Positions 25,160-36,974 of a stretch of 64,000 bases of DNA are shown here, piece by piece; positions within the stretch are counted from its first letter, which is position 1; every line of letters starts with the position of its first letter. The DNA is taken from NCBI GenBank assembly GCA_030068075.1, contig CM057826.1:35762211-35826210 (forward strand). The letters run 5' to 3'. A program made the translations under genes and the position numbers. The notes under the pieces were generated by a model, which had not been told where the DNA came from, made no database searches, and saw nothing but the letters and a program-made list of their open reading frames with translations. This DNA comes from Paguma larvata (lineage: Eukaryota > Chordata > Mammalia > Carnivora > Viverridae).

Positions 25160-25340
25160 GAGAAAATAGTAGCAAATATCAGAGATATTAATCCAACTTT
25201 GTTAATAATCACTTTAAATGCTCATGATCTGAGTACATCAGTTAGAGAACATTGTCAGAATGGACCAAAAAAACAAGACCCAGTTTATGTTTCCTACGAG
25301 AAACTCACATTTGTTTGTTTGTTTGTTTGTTTGTTTGTTT
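25160..25340 (+). pseudogene. L1 ORF2 endonuclease-start relic
   Basis: In the plus frame that spans 25043-25342, the residues IITLNAHDLSTSVREH followed by KKQDPVYVSYEKLT match the start of the L1 apurinic-like endonuclease (family pattern: TLN..GL, then a Q/DP..C..QETHL block). The frame is cut by the SINE at 25311, after which it reads the SINE's GTTT repeat. Only a fragment of the domain is open. Confidence 0.75.
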
Positions 25341-25522
25341 AGAGAAAGAGCACAAACAGGGGAGGGGCTGAGAGAGAGAGAGAGAGAGAGAGAGAATCCT
25401 AAGCAGGTTGCATGCTGTCAGTGCAGAGCCAGGTGCAGGGCCTGAACCCACAAATCATGAGATCATGACATGAGCTAAAATCCAGTTGGATACTTAACCA
25501 ACTGAGCTGCCCAGGTTCCCAG
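25311..25522 (-). repeat. CAN-SINE, minus strand, inserted in L1
   Basis: Its tail side is (GTTT)n on the plus strand, followed by a long (GA)n. The head reads gggaacctgggcagctcag on the minus strand. The duplicated L1 target gaaactcac lies at 25300-25308 and 25523-25531. Confidence 0.92.
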
Positions 25523-26127
25523 GAAACTCACTTCAAACGTAAATATACATAGAAAATAAAAGAAAAGAAATGAAGAAAGATATACCATGCTAGCACTAAT
25601 CAAAACAAGATAGTAGATATATTAATTTCAGACAGAACAGACTTCAGACCAAGGAAAGTTATCAGGGATAAAGAGAAACTTCACATAGTGATAAAGGAGT
25701 CAATACACCGAGAAGATATAACAATCCATTATGTATATACACCTAACAACAGAGTATCAAAATATGTGAGGCGAAAACTGATAGAACTGTAAGGAGGAAT
25801 ACATGAATTCACTACAATTGTTGGCGACTTTAACATCCTGCTATCAGAAATGGTCAGATCCAGCAGATGGAAAATCAGTAAGGACATAACTGAACTTAAG
25901 AGTCCCATAGGTCAACTGGATGTCATCGGCACCTCTGAAATACTTCATCCCAACAACAGCACAGCTCTTCTCAAGCCCGCATGGAATATTTGTCCAGACA
26001 GACTACATTCTGGGCCATAAAACATATCTTAACACATTAAAAAAAAAGAGAGAGAAGCCATACAATGTGTTCTCTTAGATTGCAATGGAAGTAAACTAGA
26101 AATACTTGGAGATTAATAACGCACTTC

Positions 26128-26497
26128 TTTTTTTTAGATTCAAGTAATGTAAAGGGTTACATTAGTTTCAAGTATACAATATAATAATGATTCAGTAATT
26201 CTGTGCATTTCTCAGTGCTCATCAAGATAAGTATACTGTTAATCTTGATTTATTTCAACCATTTCCCTCACCCACCTCCCCTCTGGCAACCACGGCTCTC
26301 TATAACTAAAATTCTGGGGTTTATTGTTTGTCTCTTTTTTCCTTTATTAATTTTGTTTCTTAAATTACATAGATGAGTGAAATCATATGGTATGGGACCT
26401 TCTGACTGAGTTATTTCACTTAGCATTATACCCTGTAGGTCCATTCATGTTGCAAATGACAAAATTATATTTCTTTTTATGGTTGAGTAATATTCCG

Positions 26498-26534
<37 letters not shown>

Positions 26535-26640
26535 TGTGTGTGTGTATCACATCTTTTTTTACTTCCATATCTTGGCTATTATAAATAATGTTGCAATAAA
26601 TATAGGGGTGCATATATCTTTTAGAATTAGTTGTTGTTTA
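26128..26640 (-). repeat. LINE-1 3' fragment nested in the larger L1
   Basis: It begins with a T run (poly-A tail on the minus strand). It continues with cagtaattctgtgcatttct, aaatcatatggtatgggacc, ttagcattataccctgtagg and tatcttggctattataaata, the antisense of an L1 3' end. The host L1 resumes near 26650 (acataaatcacagaagaaat). A clear target duplication was not found. Confidence 0.8.
26500..26545. repeat. (TG)n microsatellite
   Basis: About 22 TG units with a short CGCG interruption, inside the nested L1. Confidence 0.92.
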
Positions 26641-26911
26641 GCAACAATACTGAACTAACACATAAATCACAGAAGAAATCTCGAGAAAAATTTTTAAATA
26701 TTATGAACTAAATGAAAATGGTAATATACAACTTTTTAAAATTTGTGGCATTCAGAGGAGTGGTATGAGAGGGAAATTTGTGGCATTGAACGTATATATT
26801 AGAAATGAAAGAAATTTAAAATGAATTATCTAAGCTTATTCCTTTTGAAACTAGAAAAATAGCAATAAATCCAAAGTAAACAGAAGAAAAGAAATAATAA
26901 AAATTAGAACA

Positions 26912-27115
26912 GGGGCACCTGGGTGGCTCAGTCGGTTAAGCAGCCGACTTCGGCTCAGGTCATGATCTCATGGTCTGTGAGTTCAAGCCCCGCGTCGGGC
27001 TCTGTGCTGAAAGCTCAGAGCCTGGAGCCTGCTTTGGATTCTGTGTCTCCCTCTCTCTCTGCCCTTCTCTTGCTCACGCTCTGTCTCTATGTCTCAAAAA
27101 TAAATAAACGCTAAA
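26912..27115 (+). repeat. CAN-SINE (feline type), inserted in L1
   Basis: Head ggggcacctgggtggctcag with an intact body. The duplicated L1 target aaaaattagaaca lies at 26899-26911 and 27116-27128 and is exact, so the insertion is recent relative to its host. Confidence 0.95.
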
Positions 27116-27405
27116 AAAAATTAGAACAAAAGCAATGAAATTGAAAACACAAAATGAATGAAATAAGTGAACAACACTAAACATGAGTTCTTTGAAATAT
27201 CAGCAAAATTGATAAGCCTTTAGTAGGGTAACTAAGAAAAAAAGAATCTACAAATCATTAATATCAGAAAAGAAAGAGAGGTCTTCCCTACAGATCTCAT
27301 GGACATCAAAACAATAACAGAGGAATACTATGAACAACTCTGTCCCCACAAATTTGATAGTCTAAATTAAATTGACCAAATCCTTAAAAGATAAAATCTG
27401 CTAAA

Positions 27406-27435
27406 ACATACACACACACATACACACACACACAA
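27406..27435. repeat. (CA)n microsatellite
   Basis: CA repeats with two TA interruptions in L1 sequence. Confidence 0.85.
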
Positions 27436-27477
27436 ATAGACAATCAGAATAGACTTATATCTTTTATATAAATTGAA

Positions 27478-27684
27478 GTGATAATTCTGTTCCAAAACAG
27501 AACACGCACCTGGGTTTACTGGTTAATTTCACCACACATTTCAGGAAGAAATTATACCAATTATCTGCAATCTTTTCCAAAAATAAAATCAGAGAGAATA
27601 CTTTCTAACTTATTCTTTGAGGATAACATTACCCTAACACTAAAACCAGGTAAAGACATTAGAAGGGAAAAAAAAACCCTATAG
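27478..27684 (+). pseudogene. L1 ORF2 relic before the reverse-transcriptase core
   Basis: The frame reads ILSNLFFEDNITLTLKPGKD, matching the L1 ORF2 pattern in which a 'LPNSFYEA.ITLIPKPGKD' block precedes the reverse-transcriptase motifs. It ends in a stop soon after, and the motifs that should follow have been deleted at about 27832. Confidence 0.75.
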
Positions 27685-28308
27685 AACAATATCTCCCATG
27701 AGTGTAGATGCAAAATCCTTTTGAATATTAACAGAATATTAACAAATCAAATGCAACAACATATAAAAAGCATTATACACCACTACCAAGTGGAACATAC
27801 TTCAGGTATGGAAGACTGGTTCAGTAGCCTTCATGAAAAGGAAGACTCAACATTGTCCAGCTGTCAGCTCTTCCCAACCTGACTTATATATTCAATGCAA
27901 TCTCAGTAAGTTTCTAGCAAGTTATTTTGTGTATAGCAACAAATGTATTCTATGGAAATGCAAAAGACCCAGAATAGCCAACTCAATATGGAAAGAGAAG
28001 AACAAAGTTGGAAGACTGCACTGCCCATCTTCAAAATAAATAACTTGCTCAAGACTTACCATCAAGCTAAAGTAATCAAAACAGTGTGGTACTGGTGAAA
28101 GAATGGTTGAGTAGGTCAATAGAAAAGAATAGAGAGCCCAGAAATAGACCCATAAAAAGGAGTCAACTGAACTTTGACAAAGAGTAAAGACAACACAATA
28201 GAGCAAAAAATAGTCTTTTCAACAAATGGTGCAAGAACAACTAGACATCTATATGGAAAAACTGAACCTAAACACAGACCTTACATACTTTATAAAAATT
28301 AACTCAAA

Positions 28309-28584
28309 ATGGATCATAAACCTAAATGTAAAATGCAAAACTATAAAACTCCTAGGAATACTATAGGAGAAAAGCTGAAGGATTTTGGGTATCACAATAA
28401 CATCTCAGATACAACACAAAGGCATCAACTGTGGGAGGGAAACATTGATAACATGGAGTTTATTAAAATTAAAAACTTCTTCTCTGTGAAAGGTAATGGC
28501 ATGAGAATAAGAAGACAAGTCAAAAACTGGGAGAAAGTATACGCAAAACACACACCTGATGAAACAGTGTTACCTAAAATATAA
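28309..28584 (+). pseudogene. L1 ORF2 C-terminal relic
   Basis: The open stretch reads MEFIKIKNFFSVKGNG then VKNWEKVYAKHTPDETVLPKI. This agrees with the L1 ORF2 C-terminal region (F.KIKNF..AK.., then WEKIFA). It is a 91-codon remnant with no functional start. Confidence 0.75.
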
Positions 28585-29515
28585 AAAGAACTCTTAAAAA
28601 CTCAACAATAAGGTAATTAACAATCCAATTAAGAAATGGAAAGCACCTGAACAGATACTCATCCAAAGATATTCAGAGAGCAAGTTAACATTTGTAAAGA
28701 TGTTCAACATCATATGTCATCGGGGAATTGAAATATTTTTTAAAAAATTGAGATATCACTATGCACTTATTAGAATGGTCAAATCCAAAACACTGTCAAT
28801 AGAAGCAGGTGTAGTTGTGGAGCAGTAGGAATGAACTGAAAACTAATGTGCACACAAAAATCTGCACCTGGGTGTGTATAGCAGCTTTCTTCATAATTGT
28901 CGAAACTTGGAAGCAGCCAAGATGGCACTGAAGTGCACTTCAGTGGGCGAATGGACAAAGAAATGGGCACATGCAGACAATGGAACGTTATCAGTGGTAC
29001 AATGAAATGAGCCATCAAGTCAAGAAAAGGCTTGGAGGAAACTTATATAATATTAGTAAGTGACAGATGCCAATGTGAAACAGTATCTAGTATATGATTC
29101 CAACCATGTGATATCCTGTTGAAGATAAAACTTCGGAGAGAGTAGAAAAATCCATGGTTGCCAGGGTTTAGTGGGGGGAAGGAGGGATGAATAAACAGAG
29201 CACGGAGGATTTTTAGGACAGTAAAACAATTCTGTATAAGCCTACAATGGTGGATACATGTCGTTCTACATTTGTCCAAACTCCAGAATGGACCAAGAGT
29301 GAATGCTAACGTAAACTCTGAACTCTGGGTGATTATGATGTGTCAATATGGGTACACCGATGGTAATAAATGTGCCATCGTGGCACAGGATATGGAGAGT
29401 CAGGAAGTTTGTATATGTGTGAGGCCAGGGGGTATGAGGAAACTCTCTGTACTTTCCCCTCAGTTTTACTGCGAACCTAAAAATGCTTTAAAAAATACAG
29501 TTTAGTAATTTTTCA

Positions 29516-29968
29516 TTAAAAGTAAATCAAAGTTTTTATAGACCACACATATCTGGTAGTTCATTTCCACAGAAAAAAATATGCACGGTGCTCAAAACCC
29601 TGCTTCTTGTAGATTTATTCATTAATTCACTCAACAATATTTTCTTTGGGTGACAATCTTTTAATACAGTGAGTTGAAATTCCTCTCAATTATCAATGGA
29701 CTCTTTCCTCTATATTATTTTCCACATTAGGGTGATGATTGGATATCTAAGAGGATCCCCAAATTCCCTGAAGTAGATGCTAAGCAACACAAGAATGATG
29801 TGAATAAAACTCAGGTTTCTGTTACAGTAAGTCACATTAAAGAATAGCTCAAATCATAACATGATGTGAGGAAACCTTAAAAGTTTTAAACAGCAGCCTA
29901 AGTCTGACCCGACCCTCTTACATTTTATGCTCCCCTCCACTCACTTTAAGTATGTGTTTATGAGTTAG
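29516..29968. other. Unique sequence
   Basis: No gene or clear repeat recognised between the L1 end and the MLT1 LTR. Confidence 0.45.
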
Positions 29969-29969
29969 T

Positions 29970-30337
29970 TGTTGTCTTGGTCACTTTGGGTTGCTGTAAC
30001 AAATTACCATAGACTAGGTGACTTTTAAGCAACAGAAGTTTTTTTCTCACAGTTCTAGTGGCTGGGAATCCTCTGAGATCAAGGTGCCAGCCAGTCTGGT
30101 TAAGTTCTGGTGAGGGCCCTCTTCCAGGTTGCAGACTTCTTGTATCTGAACATGGCAGAGAGCAGAGGGGAAGCACGCTCTTTTCTGGGCACTAATCTCA
30201 TTCATGAAGACCCCACCCTCATGCTCTTATTTAATCCTAATTACCTTCCAAAGTTCCCACTTCCTAATACCATAACCTTGATGGGTAGCATTACAACATA
30301 TGAATTTGGTGGAAACAAAAACATTCAGTCCATGACA
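29970..30337 (-). repeat. MLT1-type LTR (MaLR, ERVL-related), minus strand
   Basis: On the plus strand it reads cactttgggttgctgtaaca, taccatagactaggtgactt, ctcacagttctagtggctgg, gcactaatctcattcatgaa and ends acattcagtccatgaca. This is the reverse complement of the MLT1 layout, with TG...CA ends. It is a non-coding relic and no internal region is present. The 72- and 80-codon frames across it are by-products. Confidence 0.85.
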
Positions 30338-30802
30338 CTCCTCAAAAAGTAGCCATCTTGCTTGCAATTGTTTTCACCCAATGTGTATTTAAGATTTGTG
30401 AAATTTTATTTTTATTTTTCTTGTTTTCCTCTTTTTCTTTAAGCTACCACTGTTAAATAAACCAGTAAAAGGCACAAAAGTATTTCATACTCCCATGTGG
30501 GACATGGGAATTAATAGAGAAATATATTAAGGAAACTTCAAAAAAGTTTTCGCAATATCAAGAATATAGAGAATACATTAAGGGGAATGAAATCCTACTA
30601 CTATACCTGGAAGCAATAAGCTCTGACCTCTACCAGAGAGCAGCTGCTTGTATTTCATGGGGGAAAGCTGTCCTTTGATCTCTGTAGAAGGTATATCTTT
30701 GGACCTCAAAAGGAATATATTTCAGCAGGAAGGTTCCAACAGGTTGTTGCTTAGATTTGAATAGCAATTTATTTATCTTACTTCAGTTCACTGGATAGAA
30801 CT
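30338..30802. other. Unique sequence
   Basis: No gene or repeat recognised. Confidence 0.45.
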
Positions 30803-30976
30803 ATAGTTCTCAAGTTTTAATGTGCATTGGAATAGCCCAGAGGGTTTATTAAAACCAGATTTCTAGCCCCCAAACAGATCCTGATTCAGTAGGTCTAAAG
30901 GGCCTTGCTTTTCTAGCAAGTTTCCAGGGGAGCATGATACTCCTGGTCAAAAGAACGTATGTTGACAACCAGCGGG
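30803..30976 (+). mobile_element. MER5A-type hAT-Charlie DNA transposon relic
   Basis: The layout fits MER5A, a non-autonomous hAT element: atagttctcaagttttaatg, tgcattggaatagcccagag, cctgattcagtaggtctaaa, gcaagtttccaggggagcat and a diverged right end. It never coded for transposase. Confidence 0.85.
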
Positions 30977-31154
30977 CTTAAACGTACTTCCGGTTGAATG
31001 TACATGTATCCTCATAATGTACTAACTTGTTATTTTTGATGCCAACAGTGACCATTTTTCCCACTTTATATAAACAGCTCTTCGGATGCAAATTGATTTT
31101 TTTTTTTTAATGAGCTTGTCCCACAGGGTAGTAACTTTTGTACAAGACGAAATA

Positions 31155-31395
31155 TACCAGAGGAGCCCTGAATTTGAGGTAAGGAAGTTTGAGTCTCGGT
31201 GTTTTCACTCTTCTGTATTCAGTGACTTGGGGTGATCAATTACTATCAGAGTCTCACTTTCTTTTTTCTATAAAATGGGAATGCTACCGGACTCCCAAAG
31301 CTGTTGTGAGTGTTAACTGGGGTGAGGCACATGAAAGTGTCTTATAAACAGCAAAGTACTCTATAAATGTAACAGTTTATTATCATTGATCTTAT
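31155..31395 (+). repeat. MIR SINE
   Basis: It contains the MIR core order: ttgagtctcggtgttttcac, a cttggggtgatcaattac block, tctataaaatgggaatgcta, gttgtgagtgttaact and a tail with ctataaatgtaacag. One of the clearest MIRs here. Confidence 0.8.
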
Positions 31396-31639
31396 TATTG
31401 ATTTGATGACAATGACTTCCCACCTTCAAAAATTCTGATATAGAAAGGACTCCTCAGAGTGGGTGAGTTTTATTGACTGACTATAGTAAGAAATCAATAA
31501 ATATTTATAGACTAATTGATAAAATAAGACAGACTAAGATGGTTGGAAGATATCTTACAACATATAGATAGATTAAGAGAATTCTACTATTTACTTATAA
31601 CAGCAGAGAAGGGAAATTAATAGAATATAAATGAGCTGA

Positions 31640-31830
31640 CAGTATTTATTAAGTGTTTATTCTGTATCAGGCTCCATGATTAACTATCCTCTGTTCATGT
31701 TTTAAGTTATTACAAATATCAAACATCTAATGGATTCCCCATTTAAGGCTCAATTACTTCTTTGAAAACAGACCCAAGAGAACAGAGAATTTAGCCCAGG
31801 TAACTCTGCTTTGAATTTGAATTTATTCAG
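31640..31830 (+). repeat. MIR-type relic
   Basis: It starts tatttattaagtgtttattc and has a weak match to the second half of MIR near 31745-31830. Diverged. Confidence 0.45.
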
Positions 31831-31879
31831 GACAAATCCTCATACATTGTCTTAGTATAGTTAAATTTCTAGTTCTAGC

Positions 31880-31995
31880 GTGGTGATGGAAACCAAGGAT
31901 GTTAAGTGGAAAAAAAATTACAGAGCGATACAAATTTAGTATAATCTCATCCCTGCATATTTTTAAAATTCATTGTACATGGCATATATGGAGAA
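31880..31995 (+). repeat. Old LINE-1 3' fragment
   Basis: Short text aagtggaaaaaaaattacag followed by gtataatctcatccc fits the L1M 3' UTR. Low-identity relic. Confidence 0.4.
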
Positions 31996-32157
31996 ATGAA
32001 AAATGGGAATGATACGTATCAGCTAATGAAAGTTATCCCAGAGAGGAAGAATAGAGTGAAAATTTAACATTATACTTTGCACATTTCTTGTAGCAGTACT
32101 CATTACATAAGAATATTATACTGAGAACAATTAAAAGTAAATGATTATTTAAAATAT

Positions 32158-32158
<1 letters not shown>

Positions 32159-32199
<41 letters not shown>
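32159..32199. repeat. (CA)n microsatellite
   Basis: About 20 pure CA units. Likely polymorphic. Confidence 0.95.
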
Positions 32200-34138
32200 C
32201 ACTACACCCACAGGGGGCTCCCGCTTGGAAAACAGTATTTTCCCACTTGATGAGTTTGTATTTCCCTTCAAAAATATCAACCTGTAAATTAATCATTCGG
32301 CTTCCTGTCTTTGCTAAAATAGAATCCCAATCCAGTTCCTTTAACAGGTTATTTTTCCTTCAGCACTAGTTCACACGGTTCCTGTGCTTTGTGTCAAAAT
32401 GTACCACTGCTGAGCAGTGGGCTTCCCTTTGAGCGGTCAGTGAGAGCGATGTCTAATCAAGAACAACTTTCCCTGCTGGATTCCTTCCTGTAATTTACTT
32501 CCCACTGATTCTCAGGGAGGAGATTCCGCAGTACAAATACATTCTCTGTTTAATCAGTTCCCTTGATTTCTTTCTGAAATCCATAAGAAGATAGCATTGC
32601 AATAACACCTTCTCTCTGGGGTGGCTGTAGAAACTTCCAGCATTTTGTCAACAAGCCTTCTCTGAGCAGGACCCCGCACTAGGCACTATAGCTGGGTAGA
32701 GAAGAGCAGTGAAATAGAAAACATGGTTGACCCTCTGTCTCTGTCTCCTACAACATGAAGCCAGGAGAAAGGAGTGAGAGATCTGAGTCTAAGAAGACAA
32801 ATCAGAATAGGATGGAAGGCAGCTGTGAAAAAGGAACAGGAGAATTAAGAAGGGTGAAGGAAAGGGAAAGTAACTGGATCAATATTGTAGCAAAAAAAAT
32901 TTATTTTAAAGTTTGAGGATCAATGAACTTAACGTTGAAATTCAAATTATAATGTTAAATTGAAAACACGGCAAAAGTGTCTGTAGCCATCCTAGATAGA
33001 AGATGTTAATTACTCAGAGAAAACTTAACCAGATACTGCTTCCCCGTCCCTCGCCCACCTCAGAAGTGCCTCAGCCAATGATCGTAGTCTACCATCATGG
33101 TTTGTCTGAACGTCAGTCTCCGTTCTGGACCACAGACTGTTCGACAGCAGAAATTCAGCTCTTTGTATCAGTTTTGCAATGATGGCTCTATTGCCCAGAC
33201 TTCATAAATATATATTGAGTAAATAAATGAGAACCTATATTATTGTTTTTTTTTCTTTTGAAAAGTGAGTTCCTGAAGAGTCTTATGCTAAAAGGTCTTC
33301 ACAGTTCTTCTAGAAAAATCTTGGATGCTACTGCATCAGGCCCTATATTTTTCAGTTGCTATTAGTTAGAAGTCTGTATCTTCTCTTCTGCTCACAATTT
33401 CCTTCATTCTTTTTCCTTTATGTGGAGAATCTCTAACATATCCCTTCTTTTCTTTTCTTTTTTCCTTAGATTGACTTCCAAACTCACCTTCTTACTTATA
33501 AAGTGTACTTCTGAATTGTCAGGGCAGTAAAACTTGTCAGTCCTTTTATTTTGCTCCTACTTTACTTTAAACCAAAACAAAATGAAATCGAAGGAAACTT
33601 GTCAAGGTAGCTGTTGAGAATGGAACTCTGAAAGAAGATTGCTGCCAACAGATTTTTTTTTTTTCTGAGCCAGAGAAAATCACTATGATTTTGTTTTCCT
33701 TTCCTACACATTGATTGTCACTGTGGCAAGTAATAGAAAGGAGGTAAAGGCCATTTTAGGACAAACTGGGCAGCATGCAGGTGATTTGGGGCACAGAGGA
33801 ATTCCAGACCCACTCACCTGTAATAGAAGTAAAGAAATCAGAAGGCAGGAAGAGGCCAGGAAAGAACAATGGAAGGCCATCCCAGGCAAGAGATCAGGCC
33901 TAATAAGCAGATGCCAGATGGAAGTCCAATTAATTCAGAATGGAATCTGGGGCAAGAGAGAAAAGCTGTTAGAGTAAATGAATTAATTTCATTTAGAATT
34001 ATAATGCCACACAGATCCAAGTTGACAATTTCAATGTCAATCTGCAATCAATTGTCAAGTCTAAATCACACCTTGTGGAATTCTTTATGGACAGCTCCAC
34101 AGTGTTTCTCTGAACACCCTGAGCAGTGCTTAGCCCCT
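32200..34138. other. Mostly unique sequence
   Basis: No gene recognised. Text near 32640-32760 vaguely resembles an old mammalian repeat (aacaagccttctctgagcag). Overlapping frames on both strands at 33704-34181 are counterparts of one another and have no motif. Confidence 0.45.
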
Positions 34139-34169
34139 TATCTAATGGGTATGCACTACCCATTAGATA
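34139..34169. repeat. 13-bp perfect inverted repeat (hairpin)
   Basis: The arms tatctaatgggta (34139-34151) and tacccattagata (34157-34169) are exact reverse complements with a 5-base loop (tgcac). Confidence 0.9.
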
Positions 34170-34600
34170 GCCACTGATCACTACCTTGTGTTCTGGTTGT
34201 TTCTCATGTGTGGTGCGTGATCTCTTCTGCTGGATTAGATACTTCTTTCTTGAAATATCTACATTGTTTATCTATTACATAATCAATAAAAAATTTACTG
34301 GGATGATAATTATCCCAATATGATCAGATGATTATATCAAAAGCCCTCGTATGAATACTATTTTTAGGTCATCTCAAGTCAAGTTCAAAAGCTAAAGCCT
34401 CTATCCTCTAGTATCTTGTACACTGCACAAAACTGGTTAGAAATGACATCATGTCATCGGTACATGGAAAGTGGTCATAATAAATATGTTGCCAACGAGT
34501 CCCAGACTCCGAAATCACTGTTTTAATTTCCTTCACTCTCTTCCCACTGTTTGAAATTATCGTGTTCTCTTTTTTACTGCCTCCTCCCCTCCCCGCCCCG
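34170..34600. other. Unique sequence
   Basis: No gene or repeat recognised. A C-rich patch ends near 34600. Confidence 0.45.
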
Positions 34601-34604
34601 CCAC

Positions 34605-34722
34605 TAAACTATAAGCTCTGTATGTGAAAGGAACATCTCTGTCTTGCTCACTGCCAAATCTAGGGCCCAGACAAGTAGCACTTAATAGGTGTTCAATAAA
34701 TATCTATTAAATTGAAAAAGTG
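34605..34722 (+). repeat. LINE-2 3' tail
   Basis: The order ataagctctgtatgtgaaag, catctctgtcttgctcactg, cttaataggtgttcaataaa and tatctattaaattgaa fits the L2 3' end. Confidence 0.7.
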
Positions 34723-35324
34723 TTGTTGATTCTGACCATACAATAGGAATTTCCATAATTCCAAGGTCTTGAAATTATGACCCTGGTAGAAGAAATTAGG
34801 CAAGGGCCTGAATGATACAGAAAGATATTAAATAATGTAAAAGTACATAAGCCACAGGCCCATAAACAAAAAGCAGAAATACTTTTCAGAAGAGCATAAT
34901 ACTTCTCAAAAGCTAATATGAAGAGTCTAGCTCATTATTTACAGAGTCTTTAGAATTCTCAGTTTCATAGCTTTTATTGTGTTTTAGGCCTACCACCATA
35001 GATGTTCAAAATTGTCTTTACAATTAGGTTATATATTTAATTGCATTACTTACACAATTATCCATAATAGAGCATTTGTCTTGCCCTTTGAAGTTCATCC
35101 TTCTATGTTATCTTCTTGACTAGGTGGACATTATAGAAGTAACTCACAAAGGACAATACACTTACATGCTGGCCTCTGTTCCCTACTGAACATCAAGAGT
35201 ATAAGTATGTCAGTGGGACCACATTGGAGCTCAATCTGGTACCGTTAATATAGATGGAGGAAATCATGTCCCCAGCACTGGGAAAACCAATTTGTGCATG
35301 AGGAGGCATATGTAAGAAAGTCTT
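34723..35324. other. Unique sequence
   Basis: No gene or clear repeat recognised. Confidence 0.45.
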
Positions 35325-35540
35325 TGGAGCCTTGTCAATAAAAGCAAAAAATTGGAAGCAACCTAAAGTTTCATTAACTTGAAAAATGGATGAATACATT
35401 GTGATATAGTCACACAGGGAATATTTTACAGCAGCCAAAACAAATTAATTACAGTTATGTCGATTAACAAGGGTGAACCTAAAAACATAATGTTAAGTAA
35501 AAAAAAAAGTTATAACCTGCTTCACAAAACATAGGAAATC
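35325..35540 (+). repeat. Old LINE-1 3' fragment
   Basis: ttggaagcaacctaaagttt, tggatgaatacattgtgata and taatgttaagtaaaaaa keep the L1 ORF2 end and 3' UTR order. The 81-codon minus frame here is not a gene. Confidence 0.65.
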
Positions 35541-36539
35541 TTATCTATGAGTTTCTTGGAAAAGAGGAATCTTCAATGCGCTAGGCTGTCATTTGTCAAA
35601 TGGGGATTTGCCCAAAGGTACCATATTTTTACTTAAAACAAACAAACAACAACAAAATCCTCCCAAGGATTGCTACTTACACTAACTCTCTCCACTGATC
35701 TGTTTACTCTTGTTTTTAATTAGAGAACAGAAAACTAGGCATCCTTCCATTGGAGAGTTTTTCTTCCTTAAGAAACATAGAAAGCAAGTAGGAACAGAGA
35801 AAATGAGAAAAACAGAGAGTGAAAGGCAAAGGTGTTAAGGAAAGAAGCGTCCAATCAGAATGAAGTCAGTCGCTGAGAAAATATTGCTAATCATTTTTGT
35901 TAAAGAGAACACAGAAGTTTTTAATCTGCAGATTCCTGGGTTTCTGAACTGGGTTTGCTCAACTCCGCACTTCCCTCTGCTGTATCCTAAAGTAGTACTA
36001 AAAAATAAGAATTTGTTCCAATGAGTTGGTTAACTATCATTAACGTTCTTGTTAATTGACTATTTAGATGTGACACTTTATTTGAAAAGGGAAAGAGAAC
36101 CTCTTTTTGGACCAAAGGACTCTTTCTCAGGATTTTCAATGTTTTTAAAATAAATACATAGAATTTGAATAATTTAAGACCTTCGGTGTTAGTCCTCGGA
36201 AAACTTAAAAAGATAAGTAAAAATGCTTGTGGATAGCCTACAGTTTCCTCTTAAGTGAGATTACTAAGTATTGAACTTGTCTGTACTAGATTAGTTATTT
36301 TGAGTTGTTTTGACTCAATTTTGCAGCCCCATTCTCTGTGGTGATATTTAGGTCCCTTTAAATTCTATTTTACAATCACCTGGCTTCAATTTCACGAAGT
36401 TCAGATTTATCCCAAGCCATTTAGGGGACATTTGCACACACTCAGTTCCCTAATGCAGCAGTCGCCCTGTCTCCTGGCTCATTTTACTACAAAGAAACAG
36501 ATATGATAGAAAAGGTGATGGGGATGGGGGAGGGCAGGG
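35541..36539. other. Unique sequence
   Basis: No gene recognised. The 36330-36480 part is less AT-rich (cacgaagttcagatttatcc onward) but has no known motif. Confidence 0.45.
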
Positions 36540-36554
36540 CAATGGACTCTTTTT

Positions 36555-36795
36555 ATTTATTTTATTTTATTTTATTTATTTTATTATCTATTTATTTACT
36601 TATTTATAAAAGTTTATTATTTTGGGGGGTGGCACAAAAGAGGGAGGGGCAGAGAGAAAGGAGAGAGAGAATCCCAAGCAGTCTCTGCGCTGTGAGTACA
36701 GAGCCCCTAACAAGGCTCTCTCACAAACTGTGAGATCATGATCAGAGCTGAAATTAAGAGTCAGACGCTTACTTGACTGAGCCACCCAGGTGCTC
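36555..36795 (-). repeat. CAN-SINE, minus strand, with long (TTTTA)n
   Basis: The expanded A-rich tail appears as TTTAT/TTTTA repeats at 36555-36605. The head reads ggagcacctgggtggctcag on the minus strand. A 15-bp duplication with one mismatch (caatggactcttttt at 36540-36554, caattgactcttttt at 36796-36810) flanks it. Confidence 0.93.
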
Positions 36796-36810
36796 CAATT
36801 GACTCTTTTT

Positions 36811-36957
36811 AAATATTATATTTTACATGGAAGGCAGCACACTTGATTTTTGCGATAAAATAAAGGGGTATATTTATATTACCACCATAGCATTTATGTT
36901 TGGGAATGACAGCATGCCAGCAAGTCAAACAGCTCCTCCCAACCAAGTCCTCAATTT
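36811..36957. other. Short unique stretch between SINEs
   Basis: No gene or repeat recognised. A frame that starts at 36827 runs on into the next SINE and is not a gene. Confidence 0.5.
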
Positions 36958-36974
36958 AGAAAATGAGAGGCCTC

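Larger units (their letters stand above)
23975..29515 (+). repeat. Near end-to-end old LINE-1 (L1M type), internally deleted and invaded
   Basis: The order follows an L1: 5' UTR-like text from about 23975, ORF1-region text (aatgcctttaatgggctcat near 24877), ORF2 endonuclease start near 25180, the rest of ORF2, then a 3' UTR ending near 29515 (tgcgaacctaaaaatgcttt). It is interrupted by a SINE (25311-25522), a minus-strand L1 piece (26128-26640) and a SINE (26912-27115). At about 27832 the text jumps from the start of the reverse-transcriptase region to a much later part, so the catalytic core is missing. A smaller gap is near 28805. It cannot be active. Confidence 0.88.

Noticed and set aside
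33704..34181. Cluster of overlapping frames on both strands
   Set aside because: Opposite-strand shadows in a slightly GC-richer patch; no motif in any of them.
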